A DNA stretch of 64,000 nt, taken from assembly GCA_009193035.1 (NCBI GenBank), contig SWDT01000064.1, positions 62,001 through 126,000 on the forward strand. The letters run 5' to 3'. The notes below the pieces were generated by a model, which saw only the letters and a program-made list of their open reading frames with translations, ran no database searches and was not told the origin of the DNA. A program made the translations under genes and the position numbers. This document shows, piece by piece, positions 44,366 through 56,600 of the stretch; the stretch's first letter is position 1, and each line of letters opens with the position of its first letter. The DNA is from Halicephalobus mephisto (lineage: Eukaryota; Nematoda; Chromadorea; Rhabditida; Panagrolaimidae).

Positions 44366-45774
44366 TTATTCCCTCTTTCTGGGCTTGTTGATCATTTCCG
44401 TCAGAAGTCTTGATCGTTCTTCTTCTCTCGACTCCTTCCAGCAAAACATATGGGGCTTCTGGTTCATGTCTTTTGGATTAGAAATATGCAATTCCAAATT
44501 CGTGTAGATGGGATTTTCCGAAAACGTTATCCTATGAATTTGCATATTTTCCTCGATTCTTAGTTCTTCATTCGTCAAAGACTTCAAATCAGTTCCGATG
44601 AACCTTTTACTCCAGTCGAATAAGTGATCTCCCGGAAGCAAAGTCGTCCTGATCCCGGGCATGTCCTTGTTTAACACGACTTGAGGACAAATTTTAAAAG
44701 AATTCGTCATTTTTCCAAGTTGTTCTGGATCATTAGAATTCATCAATCTCAATCTGGCCAATTCGTAAAACTGCGGTGGAGGCAAGGCCAGATTTTCCCC
44801 ATTACAGGCCTTTTCTATAAATCTCGAAGGAATATCCCAAGTCGCTCCTTGCATCTCTTTCTCACAGAATTCTACAGCCGAAGATTCTTTCAACGGAACG
44901 ACGAAGAATACCGTATCAAATCTAAAAGCAATTACACTACTATAACTATTCTACTCAATCATCCCGAGAGGAATTTTTAGAAATGAATCTAAAATTTCAA
45001 TTTTCTTGGTAGTTGTTTCGTAATTAATAATATATAAAAATCGAAAATATTTTTACAAAGTTGTCTCAACACGGATTTTCAGAAACTAAACAAGTTTACG
45101 TGACGATTTAGTAATCAATTTTAAAAATATGTTCTACCTAAATAAATCTAAACTTCTAAATTAAGGTTATATAAGGTAGAACAACCTTTATCTTTTAGGA
45201 TTCATTTTCATATATGAAAGTCCTAATATATATCGAAAAATCAACCCCAAAGTACCCTACCGAAAACGTGTTCCTTATTTCTTAATTTTTCAAAATACAA
45301 AAAATCTAACCTTCTTTTGTAAGAAGCCGGAGTCAGCCAGTTGGACCAAGGAACGAGGGAGTTGACGTCCAGCATTGTTCTCAAACCAAATATATCCTTG
45401 AAAGATTTGGGATCTTTTCTGACTTTATTTCTCCATTCTATCAGTCCTTTGTCGTCATCTGCCGTCACGGCCTGGCATTCCCTCGTGTGAGCGTCGTATG
45501 TCAACAGCAATCCAGCTTCTTCGAATAACTCCCTAGCTGCCGCGACTCTCAACGGCAAATCTGTTTTTCCTATTCCTAACGTTATTCCAGAAGATTCGGA
45601 ATCATAGTTCGTTTTAGATTCCGGAAAAATCGTATCAGTTTCAGGTTCTACAATACCACCAGGAAAAACAAAAGAATTAGGCATAAATTTCGCCGTAGGA
45701 CCTCTACGAAGCATCAGCACTTCAAAGGCCTCACTTCTGAGGATCGTTGTCGCTGCTATCTTCCACGGTAACAT
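44366..45774 (-). CDS. NUDT19-like Nudix hydrolase (acyl-CoA diphosphatase type)
   Basis: Two exons on the minus strand, 45774-45311 and 44921-44366, phase 2 junction, giving 339 residues. The Nudix helix is RELFEEAG (about residues 81-88). The preceding Gly-x5-Glu half of the box (FVFPGGIVEPETD) is separated from it by an insert, as is typical of NUDT19/RP2p, which hydrolyse CoA esters in peroxisomes or mitochondria. The block PWSNWLTPASYKRRFDTVFF is another family signature. The C-terminus ends NKPRKRE, so no SKL-type peroxisomal signal is visible. The start follows an acceptor TTTTTTAG by one base. SHMT lies 444 bp upstream on the same strand, so they may be co-transcribed. Its single intron is a member of the related-intron family. 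Confidence 0.88.
44922..45310 (-). repeat. NUDT19-like gene intron: full-length related-intron family member
   Basis: 389 bp, sense with respect to the gene. It matches ALG3 intron 2 from the donor to within about 30 bp of the acceptor with few differences by eye, including GGAACACGTTTTCGGTAGGG and TCATATATGAAAGTCC (plus-strand order reversed). Confidence 0.85.
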
Positions 45775-46217
45775 CCTAAAAAACTAATTTAAACATAAAA
45801 AAATAAAAAAAATAAATTTAAACATAAAAAAGTTTAAAAACTAATTTAAACATAAAAAATTTTTAAAAATAATTTAAATATAAAAAATTAAATTAATTTA
45901 AACATAAAAAATTTTTAAAAATTATTTAAATATAAAACTTTAAAAAATAATTATTTTAAAAATAAAAAAATTTGAAAGAAAATAAAATTTAAAAAAAATA
46001 ATTAATATTTTAAAAATAAAAAAATTTGAAACAAAATAATTTTAAAGAAAATTTTAAAAAAATAATTAATATTTTAAATAATAAAAAAATAAAAATTGCA
46101 GGAAAAAACTGCTTTAATTATAATAAAAATCATAAATATTTTATTTTACACAAGGCACTTAAAATAACCAAAATCCAATAATATCCAGAATACTGTAGAA
46201 ATACTTCAAAAAATAAA
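45775..46217. repeat. AT-rich spacer between SHMT and the NUDT19-like gene
   Basis: Mostly AAATAATTTAAATATAAAAA-type degenerate repeat from 45780 to 46090. On the minus strand an AATAAA at 46140-46145, about 75 bp after the SHMT stop, could be its poly(A) signal. Confidence 0.6.
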
Positions 46218-47944
46218 TCAAACATCAGCATTACCAGGAATGTCAAATTGGTCGGTAAATTTCTCAACTCGTTCACCAAGAGCAAATATTTCATTTTTGA
46301 ATTTTTCATTTTTTTCAGTAAATTCTTTAAATTCCTTGATGGTTTTTCCGGATTCATTTTTGTACTTACTGTAGATCTCGATGGCTTCGTTGATGAAATC
46401 AGCGACTTGAACGAAATCTTTCTCGACGAATCCACGGGAAGTCAAGGCAGGAGTGCCTAATCTGATGCCGCCGGGTCTGAAGGCGCTTTGGTCTCCAGGA
46501 CAGGTGTTTTTGTTGCAGGTGATGAGGGCCATGTCCAGGACGGTTTCGATTCTGGATCCTTCGAGTCCCTTAGGACGGAGATCCACGAGACAAAGATGGT
46601 TGTCTGTTCCTCCGGTGGCCAGAGTGTATCCGAGTTCGGTTAGACGATTAGCCAGAGCGATTGAATTTTTGATGACTTGACGTGAATATTCGACAAATTC
46701 CGTGGTCAGACATTGCTTCAAAGCGACGGCGATTCCGGTGATAGTGTGGTTGTGAGGTCCACCTTGTAATCCAGGAAAAACAGCTCCATCGATTTTGGGT
46801 CCAATATCGTAATTGACAGGTTCTCCTTTGGCATTGACAGATCTGACTCCTTTACGGTAGAAAATCAAAGCTCCTCTGGGTCCTCTGAGGGACTTGTGGG
46901 TCGTCGTCGTCACGACATCGGCGTACTCGAACGGAGAAGGGACTAGCCCCGCGGCGACGAGTCCGGAGATGTGAGCCATGTCCGCCATCAAATACGCCCC
47001 GACTTTGTCAGCGATCTCACGGAATCGGGGATAATCCAGATGTCGGGCATAACAGCTGATTCCGGCAACAATGACCTTCGGACGGAAAAGAAGAGCATTG
47101 GCTTCTAATTTGTCGTAATCTATGAGTCCAGTGACGGGATCCACCTTGTAGGGCATGGAATTGAAGAACAAGGAAGAAGCAGAAACCTTCTTGGCAGGGG
47201 TGAAGAATCCGTGAGTCAAATGTCCTCCGTCAGGCAGATCCAATCCCATGATCCTTCCTCCAGGCTCGACGATGGCGGTGTACACAGCGAGGTTGGCGGG
47301 GGACCCGGAGAGGCTCTGGACGTTGACTCCCCACTTCTCAGGGTCCAAGCCGAAGACCTTCAAAGCACGTTCCTGACAGAGTCGTTCCATCTGGTCGATG
47401 TACTCGTTTCCACCGTAATAACGAGCACCAGGATAGCCTTCAGAGTACTTGTTGGACATGGCGGTCCCTAAGGCGTCGAGGACGGCTTTGCTGGTGAAGT
47501 TCTCAGAAGCGATCAGTTCCAGTCCGCGACGTTGGCGTTTTTTCTCCTGGATAACGATGTAAATAACTTAAAAAATATATGAAATTACCTTTTTGATGAT
47601 TTCCAAAGCCTCGGGATCCACGACTTCGATGGGGTCCCGGACCATGTTCGTTCCTTGGTACGGGCTTCTCTCGACCGGGACCAGCGGAGTGCGGACTTGA
47701 TTTGTCGAAGCCATTTTGGTTGCTAATCTCTAAAAAGATGAAACTGATATATGGGAAACTTAAAAAACAATGAAATTCACTCGACAAAGACCAACTTTAA
47801 TCACTCCACGTTTCACCACCTGGCAAAACCCAAAAAAAGAAAAAACAGTCCTTTTTCGAGAAACAGAACGAGATAGAAAGATGAACGAACCTTGATAAGC
47901 ACCGGAGCAGTGACCTTGTGCGGCAATCTGGCAACGGCAAACAT
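46218..47944 (-). CDS. mel-32: Serine hydroxymethyltransferase, mitochondrial and cytosolic forms
   Basis: PLP enzyme converting serine and tetrahydrofolate to glycine and methylene-THF. Exons on the minus strand: 47944-47891, 47729-47589 and 47546-46218, all phase 0, giving 507 residues. The PLP-binding block is [15 protein letters not shown] (Lys about 283), with [24 protein letters not shown] and [11 protein letters not shown] also diagnostic. The first exon encodes an acid-free basic leader ([18 protein letters not shown], then RLATK) that reads as a mitochondrial presequence. A second ATG at 47714 ([11 protein letters not shown]) follows an acceptor by 15 bases and would give a 484-residue cytosolic form. 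The last 30 residues are charged and match the family end. Divergent from PHGDH, with which it forms the serine-glycine pathway. Confidence 0.97.
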
Positions 47945-49240
47945 TTTTAATTTTTTAAAATTTATATTTTGAGTTATTTCTGGAGTAATTTAACTTTAAA
48001 CAAACAATAAGTGTTGGACAAAACTGGTGATCGTTAGTTTGGCAACTCGGTGCGACACTGATAACAGGAAATGTCGATATCTCTGATTTCTGCGCGACTG
48101 GAGGCATTTTACGACTTCAGCAACAATCGAGAACAGACAACCCTCGGAACAACGATCAAACTGGGAAAGTTTGTCATGGAAAAACCAGTTAAGAACATTT
48201 CGCCAATTTTTAAGCATTGCAAATTTTCGAATTCGTAAAAAGCACAATTCTCGATAAAATTTTTAGAATTTCATGAAAATTTCCAAAACTCTCGGAAATG
48301 TTGAGAATTTCTAGAATGCCCTAAAATCTAATGGAAAAATTTGGAATTGATATATGAAATCGGAAATTTTGGAAGATTTTTGAAAATTTCGGAGATTTTT
48401 GTGGAAAAAATTTTTTAAATAAAATTCGATTTTGATTTTTTAGAAGAATATTAAAAATTTCTGGGGATTTTTAGAGTTTAGTGAAGAATTTTGGAGATTT
48501 TTAGAATTTGGTGAAGAATTTTGAAAATTTTTAAAACTTTATAATTTTCTAGAATTTTCCAAAATCCTTTAAAATCCTAAAATTTCTCAGAATCTAGTGA
48601 AAATTCGAAATTAACACTTGAAACCAAAAGTTTTAAAATTATTTAAAATTCATTTAATAAAAAATTAATTTTTTTATAAAACTAAAAATTTTCAAAAATA
48701 TTTAAAATTAATTTTTTTTATAAAACTAAAAATTTTCAAAAATATTTAAAATTAATTTTTTTATAAAAATAAAAATTTTCAAAAATATTTAAAATTAATT
48801 TTTTTATAAAAATAAAAATTTTCAAAAATATTTATAAAAAAAATAAAAATCAATTTTTTTATAAAAATAAAAATCGAAAAATATTTAAATTTTTAAAAAT
48901 TCGTTTCGAAACAATTTTGAAATAAAATTTATTTTAAAAAAATTAATTTAACTTAATTTAATTTATTGAATATCTTAAAAAACAAAGATCAAGGTCGTTA
49001 GATAAACGTTTTGTCGAAGATGAGAAAACCGCAGTTCAGAAAAGCCTCGATAACGATCGCTGATTGTCTCCTGGTGCAAAGTACCCTGATCTAGGTTCCG
49101 AAAAAGAAAAAAGATATCGGTCATCTTAGAATGGACAAACGGTCGAATTTTCCCTGTTCAATTTAGGGCCAAATTTGTCTACTTTTTGGTGTTCAAAAAT
49201 CACGACCAGATAAATCATTTTTTTTGGAGAAAGTTTTCGA
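47945..49240. other. SHMT upstream region and AT-rich repeats
   Basis: 47945-48240 is normal-composition sequence that probably holds the SHMT promoter. 48640-48900 is a tandem array of a roughly 45-bp unit (AAAATTAATTTTTTTATAAA plus ACTAAAAATTTTC). 48960-49130 is unique but shows no gene. Confidence 0.5.
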
Positions 49241-50420
49241 TCATAATCGTGGCCAGTTTTTCCAAAATAATACGTAAGTAAAATCCGATCGAAGAAATTT
49301 TTCAGAGAAATTTCGGTCACAACTTTGAACAGTTTTTCCAAAATGATATGTGGGCTAAATCAAGCCAAGTAAATTTTTTTAAAAATTAATTTCGGACAGT
49401 TTTTCCAAAATGATTTATAAATGAAATCAGACTGGGTAAATTTCTTTTAAAAGGAATTTCGGTCTTTAATTTCAGACAGTTTTTCCAAAACTACTTATAA
49501 ATGAAATCAGGCCAGATAAATTTCTTTTAAAAGGAATTTCGGTCTTTAATTTCAGACAGTTTTTCCAAAATTATTTATAAATGAAATCAGGCCAGATAAA
49601 CTTCTTTTTTAAAATTAATCTCGTTCCCAATCATGACCAGTTTGTCCAAAACGGTATGTAAGTAAAAACTGACTAAATAAATTTAAAAAAATTAATCTCG
49701 ATCCCAATCATGACCAATTTTTTCGAATAACTTACATGTTAAATCTGATCAGATAAGTTTCTTTTTTTCTACGTGCAAAAATTTAAAATTATTTTTTAAT
49801 AAAATTCAGAATCATCATTAATTTTCCCCAAAGTACCAAGTAGGTTGAAACTGTCCAAATAAATTTCTTTTTTTACCTTTCTTACGTGCAGAAATTAAAA
49901 ATTATTTTTGATAAAGATCTCGATCGTAATTATGACCAGTTTTTCCGAAACAACATGTAGGTAAGGCACGGCCAGATAATTCTTTTTTGGATAAAGATCT
50001 CGGTCATAATCATGGGCAGTTTTTCCAAAATGGAGCATAGGTTAAGTTCGGAGAAATAATTTCTTTTTTAGAAAAATTTCGGTCTTAATCACGGCCAGTT
50101 TTTCCAAAATTATGTAAGAGTTAATTTTAGACAGATAAGTTTCTTTTTTAGAAAAAACCCAATCACAATCACGGCCAGTTTTTCCAAAATTATGTACAAT
50201 TTTGGACAGGTAATTTTCTTTTTTAGAAAAATCTCGGTCTTAATTACGGCCAGTTTTTCCAAAATGATGTACAATTTTGGACAGATAATTTTCTTTTTAG
50301 AAAAAACCCAATCATAATCATGGCCAGTTTTTCCAAAATAGTGTACGAGTTAATTTTGGACAGATAATTTTTTTTAGAAAAAACCCAATCATAATCACGG
50401 CCAGTTTTTCCAAAGTACAA
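49240..50420. repeat. Array upstream of PHGDH with CCAGTTTTTCCAAAA core
   Basis: About 14 degenerate units, 70-80 bp apart (a larger gap near 49.75-49.9 kb). Each contains a version of GGCCAGTTTTTCCAAAATTA preceded by TCGGTCTTAATCA or CCCAATCATAATCA and followed by GACAGATAAATTTC. The most similar copies are nearest the PHGDH promoter. Confidence 0.75.
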
Positions 50421-50449
50421 AGTAGGTTGAATCAGGCCAGGTAAAAGAG

Positions 50450-50458
50450 TATAAAAGG
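50450..50458 (+). promoter_or_regulatory. Probable TATA box of PHGDH
   Basis: TATAAAAGG at the end of the repeat array, about 250 bp upstream of the first in-frame ATG and 345 bp upstream of the family-type start. The distance implies a leader or a 5' UTR intron. Confidence 0.5.
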
Positions 50459-50697
50459 CCGGTTTTTCCCATCTAGGGTCCAGGCTGTCCACTGCTGATT
50501 TGGACTTTCTTCTGTCTTGTTTTCGATTTGGAAAATTCCAATTTCTGTTTTTCTCGTAATCAATCAGGTTGTCTGAGACAGATAACAATTTAACTCTGTG
50601 AATTTTTTTGATTTTAAATCCCTATTTTAAATTTTCTTCAAATTTGGATTTTTGTCGGAATAAGGACCCGATTTGACTCAAAGGCCGGCGTGTCGCG

Positions 50698-53600
50698 ATG
50701 GACAATTTCGGTTTCATGAAGAAATCGGGTCTAAATTTAGGTCAATTTAAGTTTTCAGAAATCCAATTCAGCCAAATCAAGCCGATTTTGAAAATGATCC
50801 AAATCAAATCCGTGTTTATCGCTGACGAAATCGAACAAGAGTGTGTCGATGTCCTCAGGCAATATGGCCTAAAAGTCGAAAAAAAAACTAAACAAACTGA
50901 AGACCAACTTTGCGTCATTCTGAAGGACTATGATGCTGTCATCGTCAGAAGTGCCACGAAAGTAAGAATTTTATAATTTTCGAAAATTGTTTTTAAAATA
51001 ACAATTTTGATTTTTTATTGAAATTCATAATTAAAAATAACTTTCGCATCAGGACAAAATTAAAATTTTTTAAAAAATGATTGAAATTAAAATTTTTTAA
51101 AAATCATTAAAATTGAAATTTTTTAAAAATGATTAAAATTAAAATTTCTAAAAAATGATTAAAATTGAAATTTTTTAAAAATGATTAAAATTTATTTCTT
51201 TTTTATTACAATTTTATTTTTTTCGTGTCAGGACAAAATTCAATTTTTTTAAATTTAAATATTTAATTTTAAAAAATTAATTTTATTTAAAAAAATAAAA
51301 AATTTTAAAATTTCTGAAAAATAAAAAAGATGTTTGATCAGATTTCATTCATTTGTGGATTACAGATCACTGCGAAGATTCTGGAGGCGACTTCGGGCTC
51401 CTTGAAGCTTGTTGGACGAGCAGGAACAGGAGTGGACAACATCGACGTCAAAGCGGCCACTCTCCATGGGGTTATCGTCATGAACACTCCCGGTTGGTTT
51501 AATTTTTATAAAAAAAATAAAAAATTTCAAGTGGATTCAAATTTAAATTTTTTTCAATTTTAAAAATTTAAAAAAATAAAAAATTTCAAGTGGATTCAAA
51601 TTTAAATTTTTAAAAATTAAAAAATTTCAAGTGAATTAAAATTTTTATTTTTTTTTAATTTTGAAAATTTTAAAAAATAAAAAATTTCAAATGAATTTAA
51701 ATTTAAATTTTTAAAAATTAAAAAATTTCAAGTGGATTCAAATTTTTATTTTAAAAAAATAAAAAATTTCAAATGGATTTAAATTTTATTTTTTTTTTAT
51801 TTTTAAAAATTAAAAAATTTTTATTTTTATTTTAAAATTTATTTGGCCATGAATTAAATTTATAAATTTTATTTTTTTTAAAAAGTCTTTAATCGAGATC
51901 TGCTAAAAAATCTTTAAAAACAAAAATGGTCTCAAAAAAGACAAAACTAGGTCGAGCCCAGAGGCATTTTTGCGCTTGTCCGGACCTGGATGCTTTGTTA
52001 GAATTTTTTTATCGCGATTTGTCAGGATTGCTTCAAGTTTTGTTTTTTGACCCCGATTTCAGCCACTGCGCGAAAAATTTCCGTCAAAAAAGATACACGG
52101 CCCCCGGGACGCCGTTTTGGGTCAGATCTTTCTTCTTTTTTTTTTTCGAAAATATGTGACGTAAAAAATCTGTTTGGACAGAGTTGACCGGATCCCATTT
52201 TGGCCTATTTTCACAAATTCACAAAGAAAATTGAATTTATTCAAAATTCATAAATAATTTTTGAAGTTCTTGGCACGAAAATATTTGTTTAAAAATGATC
52301 TTGGTAGAGTACTCTTGACACGAAAATGTAGTTTTTTATAAGGTGATTTTAATACAGTACTATTGGCACGGAAATATTTTTTTAAGAATGATCTTGATAG
52401 AATACTCCTGGCACGAAAGTTTTCCTCTTTTTAGTGGGTAATTTTAATACAGCACTCCTGACATGAAAATCTTGGAGAATGATCTTGTTAGAATATTCTC
52501 AGTGTAGAAAACTTCTTTAAAAAGTAATTTTAATAAGGTACTCCTGACACGAAAGCTTTTCTTTTTAATTGATGTTAATGAAGTACTCTTGGCACGAAAA
52601 TATTTGTTTAAAAATGATCTTAATGGAGAACTCTCAGCACGAAAATGTAGTTTATTATGAGATAATTTTAGTACAGTACTCTTGGAACGAAAATATTTTT
52701 TAAAGAATGATCTTAATGAAGTACTCTCAGCACGAAAATGTAGTTTATTATGAGATAACTTTAGTACAGTACTCTCGGAACGAAAATATTTTTTAAAGTA
52801 GTTTTAATAGTGCTCCTGGCGCGAAAGTTTTGTTTTCAGAAGAGGCTCCTGGTAGAGTGTCCCAGTGCCCGATTTGGAAGCTTTGAGAATTTTATTTATT
52901 TTGCAAATAGTAGAAAGTTGTGTAAACGGTCGATTTTCCAAAAGATCCAAAAAGAGAACCCCTTGACCAATTCATGGAAATCTCTCATCTCTATCTTAAA
53001 AAATTGAGGTCGCGTTTTCGAGGACCCCATTTTTTGACCGGACCAGGATCCACGTTTCTCCTTGAAATATCCCGAAATCTAGGCCACTCTCGTTTATTTA
53101 AAATATCCGGACAGAAAAAAGTGCGCAAAAGTGGAAACGCCCTGAGGGCCCGATAAGGCAGTCCCTTTTGTCTTGGTCGACCCGATGACCGACTTTACTC
53201 CTTGTTTCTTGCAAGTTTTGCCCCTAAAAAGGAAAAATAAAATGGCTTTTTGTTCGTCCGAGAGAAAAAGGATGAATTGCCCTGAGGCCGGCAGGCGGAG
53301 TCTGACCCAGTCGGCCGGCCACGGATATCCCTGAATCCGGAGCAGATCTGCTTCATTCTTGATTTTGTGAAAATTCCGACGTTGCCAGTCTTTGAAATTT
53401 TTTAAAATGCCAATTTTTAAAATTTTTTAAAGATAATCATTTAAAATGCCACTTTTTTCTCAAATTTAAAAAACACCGGTCTTTCGTTTATAATTTTCAA
53501 GATACCAGTTTTTCGTTTTTAAGTTTTCCAAATGTCAAGTTTTCCTTCTAATTATGTTAGATGCCACTTTTTCCTTTTATTTACCTTTTATGCCAGTTTT

Positions 53601-56600
53601 TCCATAAAAATTCAAAAATTACCAGTTTTTCCATAAAATTCAAAAATTACCAATTTTTCCATAAAAGCTCAAAAATTGCCAGTTTTTCCTCAAAAATCTC
53701 TCTGATACCAATTTTTCCTTTTATTTACCTTAAATGCCAATTTTTCCGAAAAAATCCTCTCTATTGCCAGTTTTTCCTCGAAAATTTCCCCGATGCCAGT
53801 TTTTCCATCAAATTTTCTAGATTACTATTCTTTGCAAAGTTCTCCAGAAAATGGCCATCATTTCCGTTCCCAAGGCCACTCATTTGAATCACCTTTTGGA
53901 CTATCTGGCAATTTTTGAAAATTTCAAATAAGATTTTGATTTTTTCAAGGATGAACAAAATCCGAACGCTGACCTTTCTAAATATGTCCAAAATTGATCT
54001 TATTCCCCGCCAATTTTATCGTTCAATATAAAATCAAAAAAAATTTTAAAATTGACTCATTTTGACCTTGGCAAATTTGGACATCAAAGTTTGATCAATT
54101 GAAAAAATTCTCCCGAATCAGTGCCAGGTTGGACAAGTTTGCGAGAGAGACCTTGGCCGAGGCCGCGCGAATCGCTTCATTTTGATTTTCATGTCCACTC
54201 GCACCCGGTTGGTCCAACTCCCGCACCTCTCTAAACTTGGTCGAGTCAGTTTCTGCCAGTCTTGATTTAAATTTTCAAGGTCATTATTGTGGCATTTTTG
54301 GATAAACTGGCATTTTAAATTTTTTTATTTTTTTTTAAAATTTTGTATTTTTTTTAAAATTTTTTTATTTTTTTTATTTTTTTTACTAGAAATTGCTCCA
54401 ATTAATGAAGTTCAAGTACTTGGCTGTAACAGTCGTTTTTGTCCCGTTTTTCTTTTTACAGTTAATTTACTTGCTGGCCTTGTTTTCCTGCCAGCCGCGG
54501 TCCAGGTTACAGTCCGGTACCGTTTTCACGCCAAAGTGGCCTCGACGGCCATTCGGAGAACGGTCAAATGGGGACACTGCGCGGAGACCGCTCGCCGGAG
54601 GGTTTCATGACCTGAAAAAACGGCCATCGAGTCAAGTTTGACTGGCCGTTGAACAGAGCGAAAAAATTTAAAAAAGTCTTTGCAGGAAAATTGGACTTTA
54701 AAATGACCTAGATTTTTCTGGAAACGAGGTCGGGTCCTTAGGGCAAAAAAAAAACTTAAATTTTTCGTGTTTTGATACGTGGCCAAATAAATTTAAAAAA
54801 AAAAATAAATTTTTTTTTAGAATAATGGACGGTACTGCTCCATTATTTCCATTAGATCAAAAATTTGATTTTTCTGCTTTGCTGAAATCCGCGGCTTCGA
54901 CGATGGCGGCTCTCCAAGCTTCGACATCCCTCCCGACGACGGCCTGTACAGTAAGCACGACCACGCCGTCCTCCAACGGGACCAGCACCCAGGTCCCGAT
55001 CCCGGCGAGTCAGTTGCCCCCGTTCCAGGCCATGAGACCCATCTACGCTCCCAGTGGATACGGTAGACAGATTCTGATTTATGATTCTCGGAGTTATCCT
55101 GGACACAGAAGGGAATTCGCTTACAAAACCAGATTCACCAACCAATCGGGCTTGACTACCGTATACTACCGGTGCATGGCCTGCAGGGCCTTAAGACACC
55201 GGCTTCAGAGGATCTTGCCCAAGGAAAAACTTCCTGCTGTGCCTTGTATCGCTGTCAAAAATGATTTATTGATTAATGATCCAGATTATCCAGAAGCCAG
55301 TGATCATTTCTGTACTCCATTGACAGTCCAGGAATCAATGCACAGATTAAAAGTCACTTTTGAAAGAGGATTCAAAAGGACAAGAATGAAAATGGCCGCG
55401 GAGGAAAAAGCGGCAGCGAATAAGCAGGAAATCGGAGCTACAGCCACTTGTGAAATCACAGAACAGCCCTTGAATCTGGATCAGTATTTCTGGATAAAAA
55501 ACGAAACTTCTCCAGATTCGAACGTCGATGACGCGGCTCATTCGACTTCTTCGACAGATGACTCCAGTGAAAAAACAGAATCCTTCCAAGGATTACTGTT
55601 CGATCAAAGAAGTACAGTAACCAACGAAACAACAAGTAATTCTGATGTCGACATGGAAGAAGAACAACCTCAAACTTCGAAGTCGAAGTTGGACACTCTT
55701 CTTCGGCTCCAGGACGAGAGGGAAAACAGCACCAGTCCGAACGAAAACGTCTTTCCTCCGAACAGCCCAGTGACGAATTCTTCGAACAACAACAATCCGA
55801 CGGGAATTCCTACTTTGCCGGGTTTTCCTTTTTTCAATCCATTTATTCAGAATAATCCTGATTTATCCAGTTTGATGAATTTGCAATCGTTAGTCCAGAA
55901 TCTGAGTTCTCTAAAGAGTTCTGAATCGATTCCAAGGATCTCCAGACAAATGAGGAAACCGAGATCAGGAGCACCTGGGGCTCACGTCAATGAAATTATT
56001 AACAAATATATAAAATCGAGTTGGGATCTTCCTGAAAACTGTAAGCTTCCATCGAAAAAAATTTGAATCCACTTGAAATTCATTTTTAATATATGAAACT
56101 TGATTTTGATATATCAATTTTTATTTTTGATATATGAAATTTGATTTTGATATATCAATTTTTATTTTTAATATATGAAACTTGATTTTGATATATCAAT
56201 TTTTATTTTTGATATATTAAATTTAAGTTTTCATATATCAATTTTTATTTTTACTTATTGTTTTTTACTTTTCATATATGAATTATTATTATTTCAGCTG
56301 GAAATTCCCGTTCAGCGGCGGAATTGACCTGTACGTTGATTTTATCTCTTGCTAGACATGTCCCGAACGCGACTTCTTCGATGAAACAAGGCAAATGGGC
56401 GAGGAAGGACTTCATGGGAGAAGAAGTCTTCGGGAAAACTTTGGCCATCATCGGATTAGGAAGGATCGGACAAGAAGTGGCTTCCCGGATGCAGGCTTTC
56501 GGGATGAAGATCATCGGATTCGATCCGATCGTTTCTGCGGAGGAAGCGGCGAAAAGAAACATCTCCTTGAAGCAGCTGGACGAGATCTGGCCCTTGGCGG

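Noticed and set aside
48000..48250. Minus-strand 83-codon ORF upstream of SHMT
   Set aside because: No domain, no acceptor at its start, and it lies where the SHMT promoter should be.
54120..54260. GC-rich segment with partial palindrome (GACAAGTTTGCGAGAGAG and a near complement)
   Set aside because: The pairing is imperfect and has no matching class of structured RNA; noted only as a possible promoter of the nested gene.
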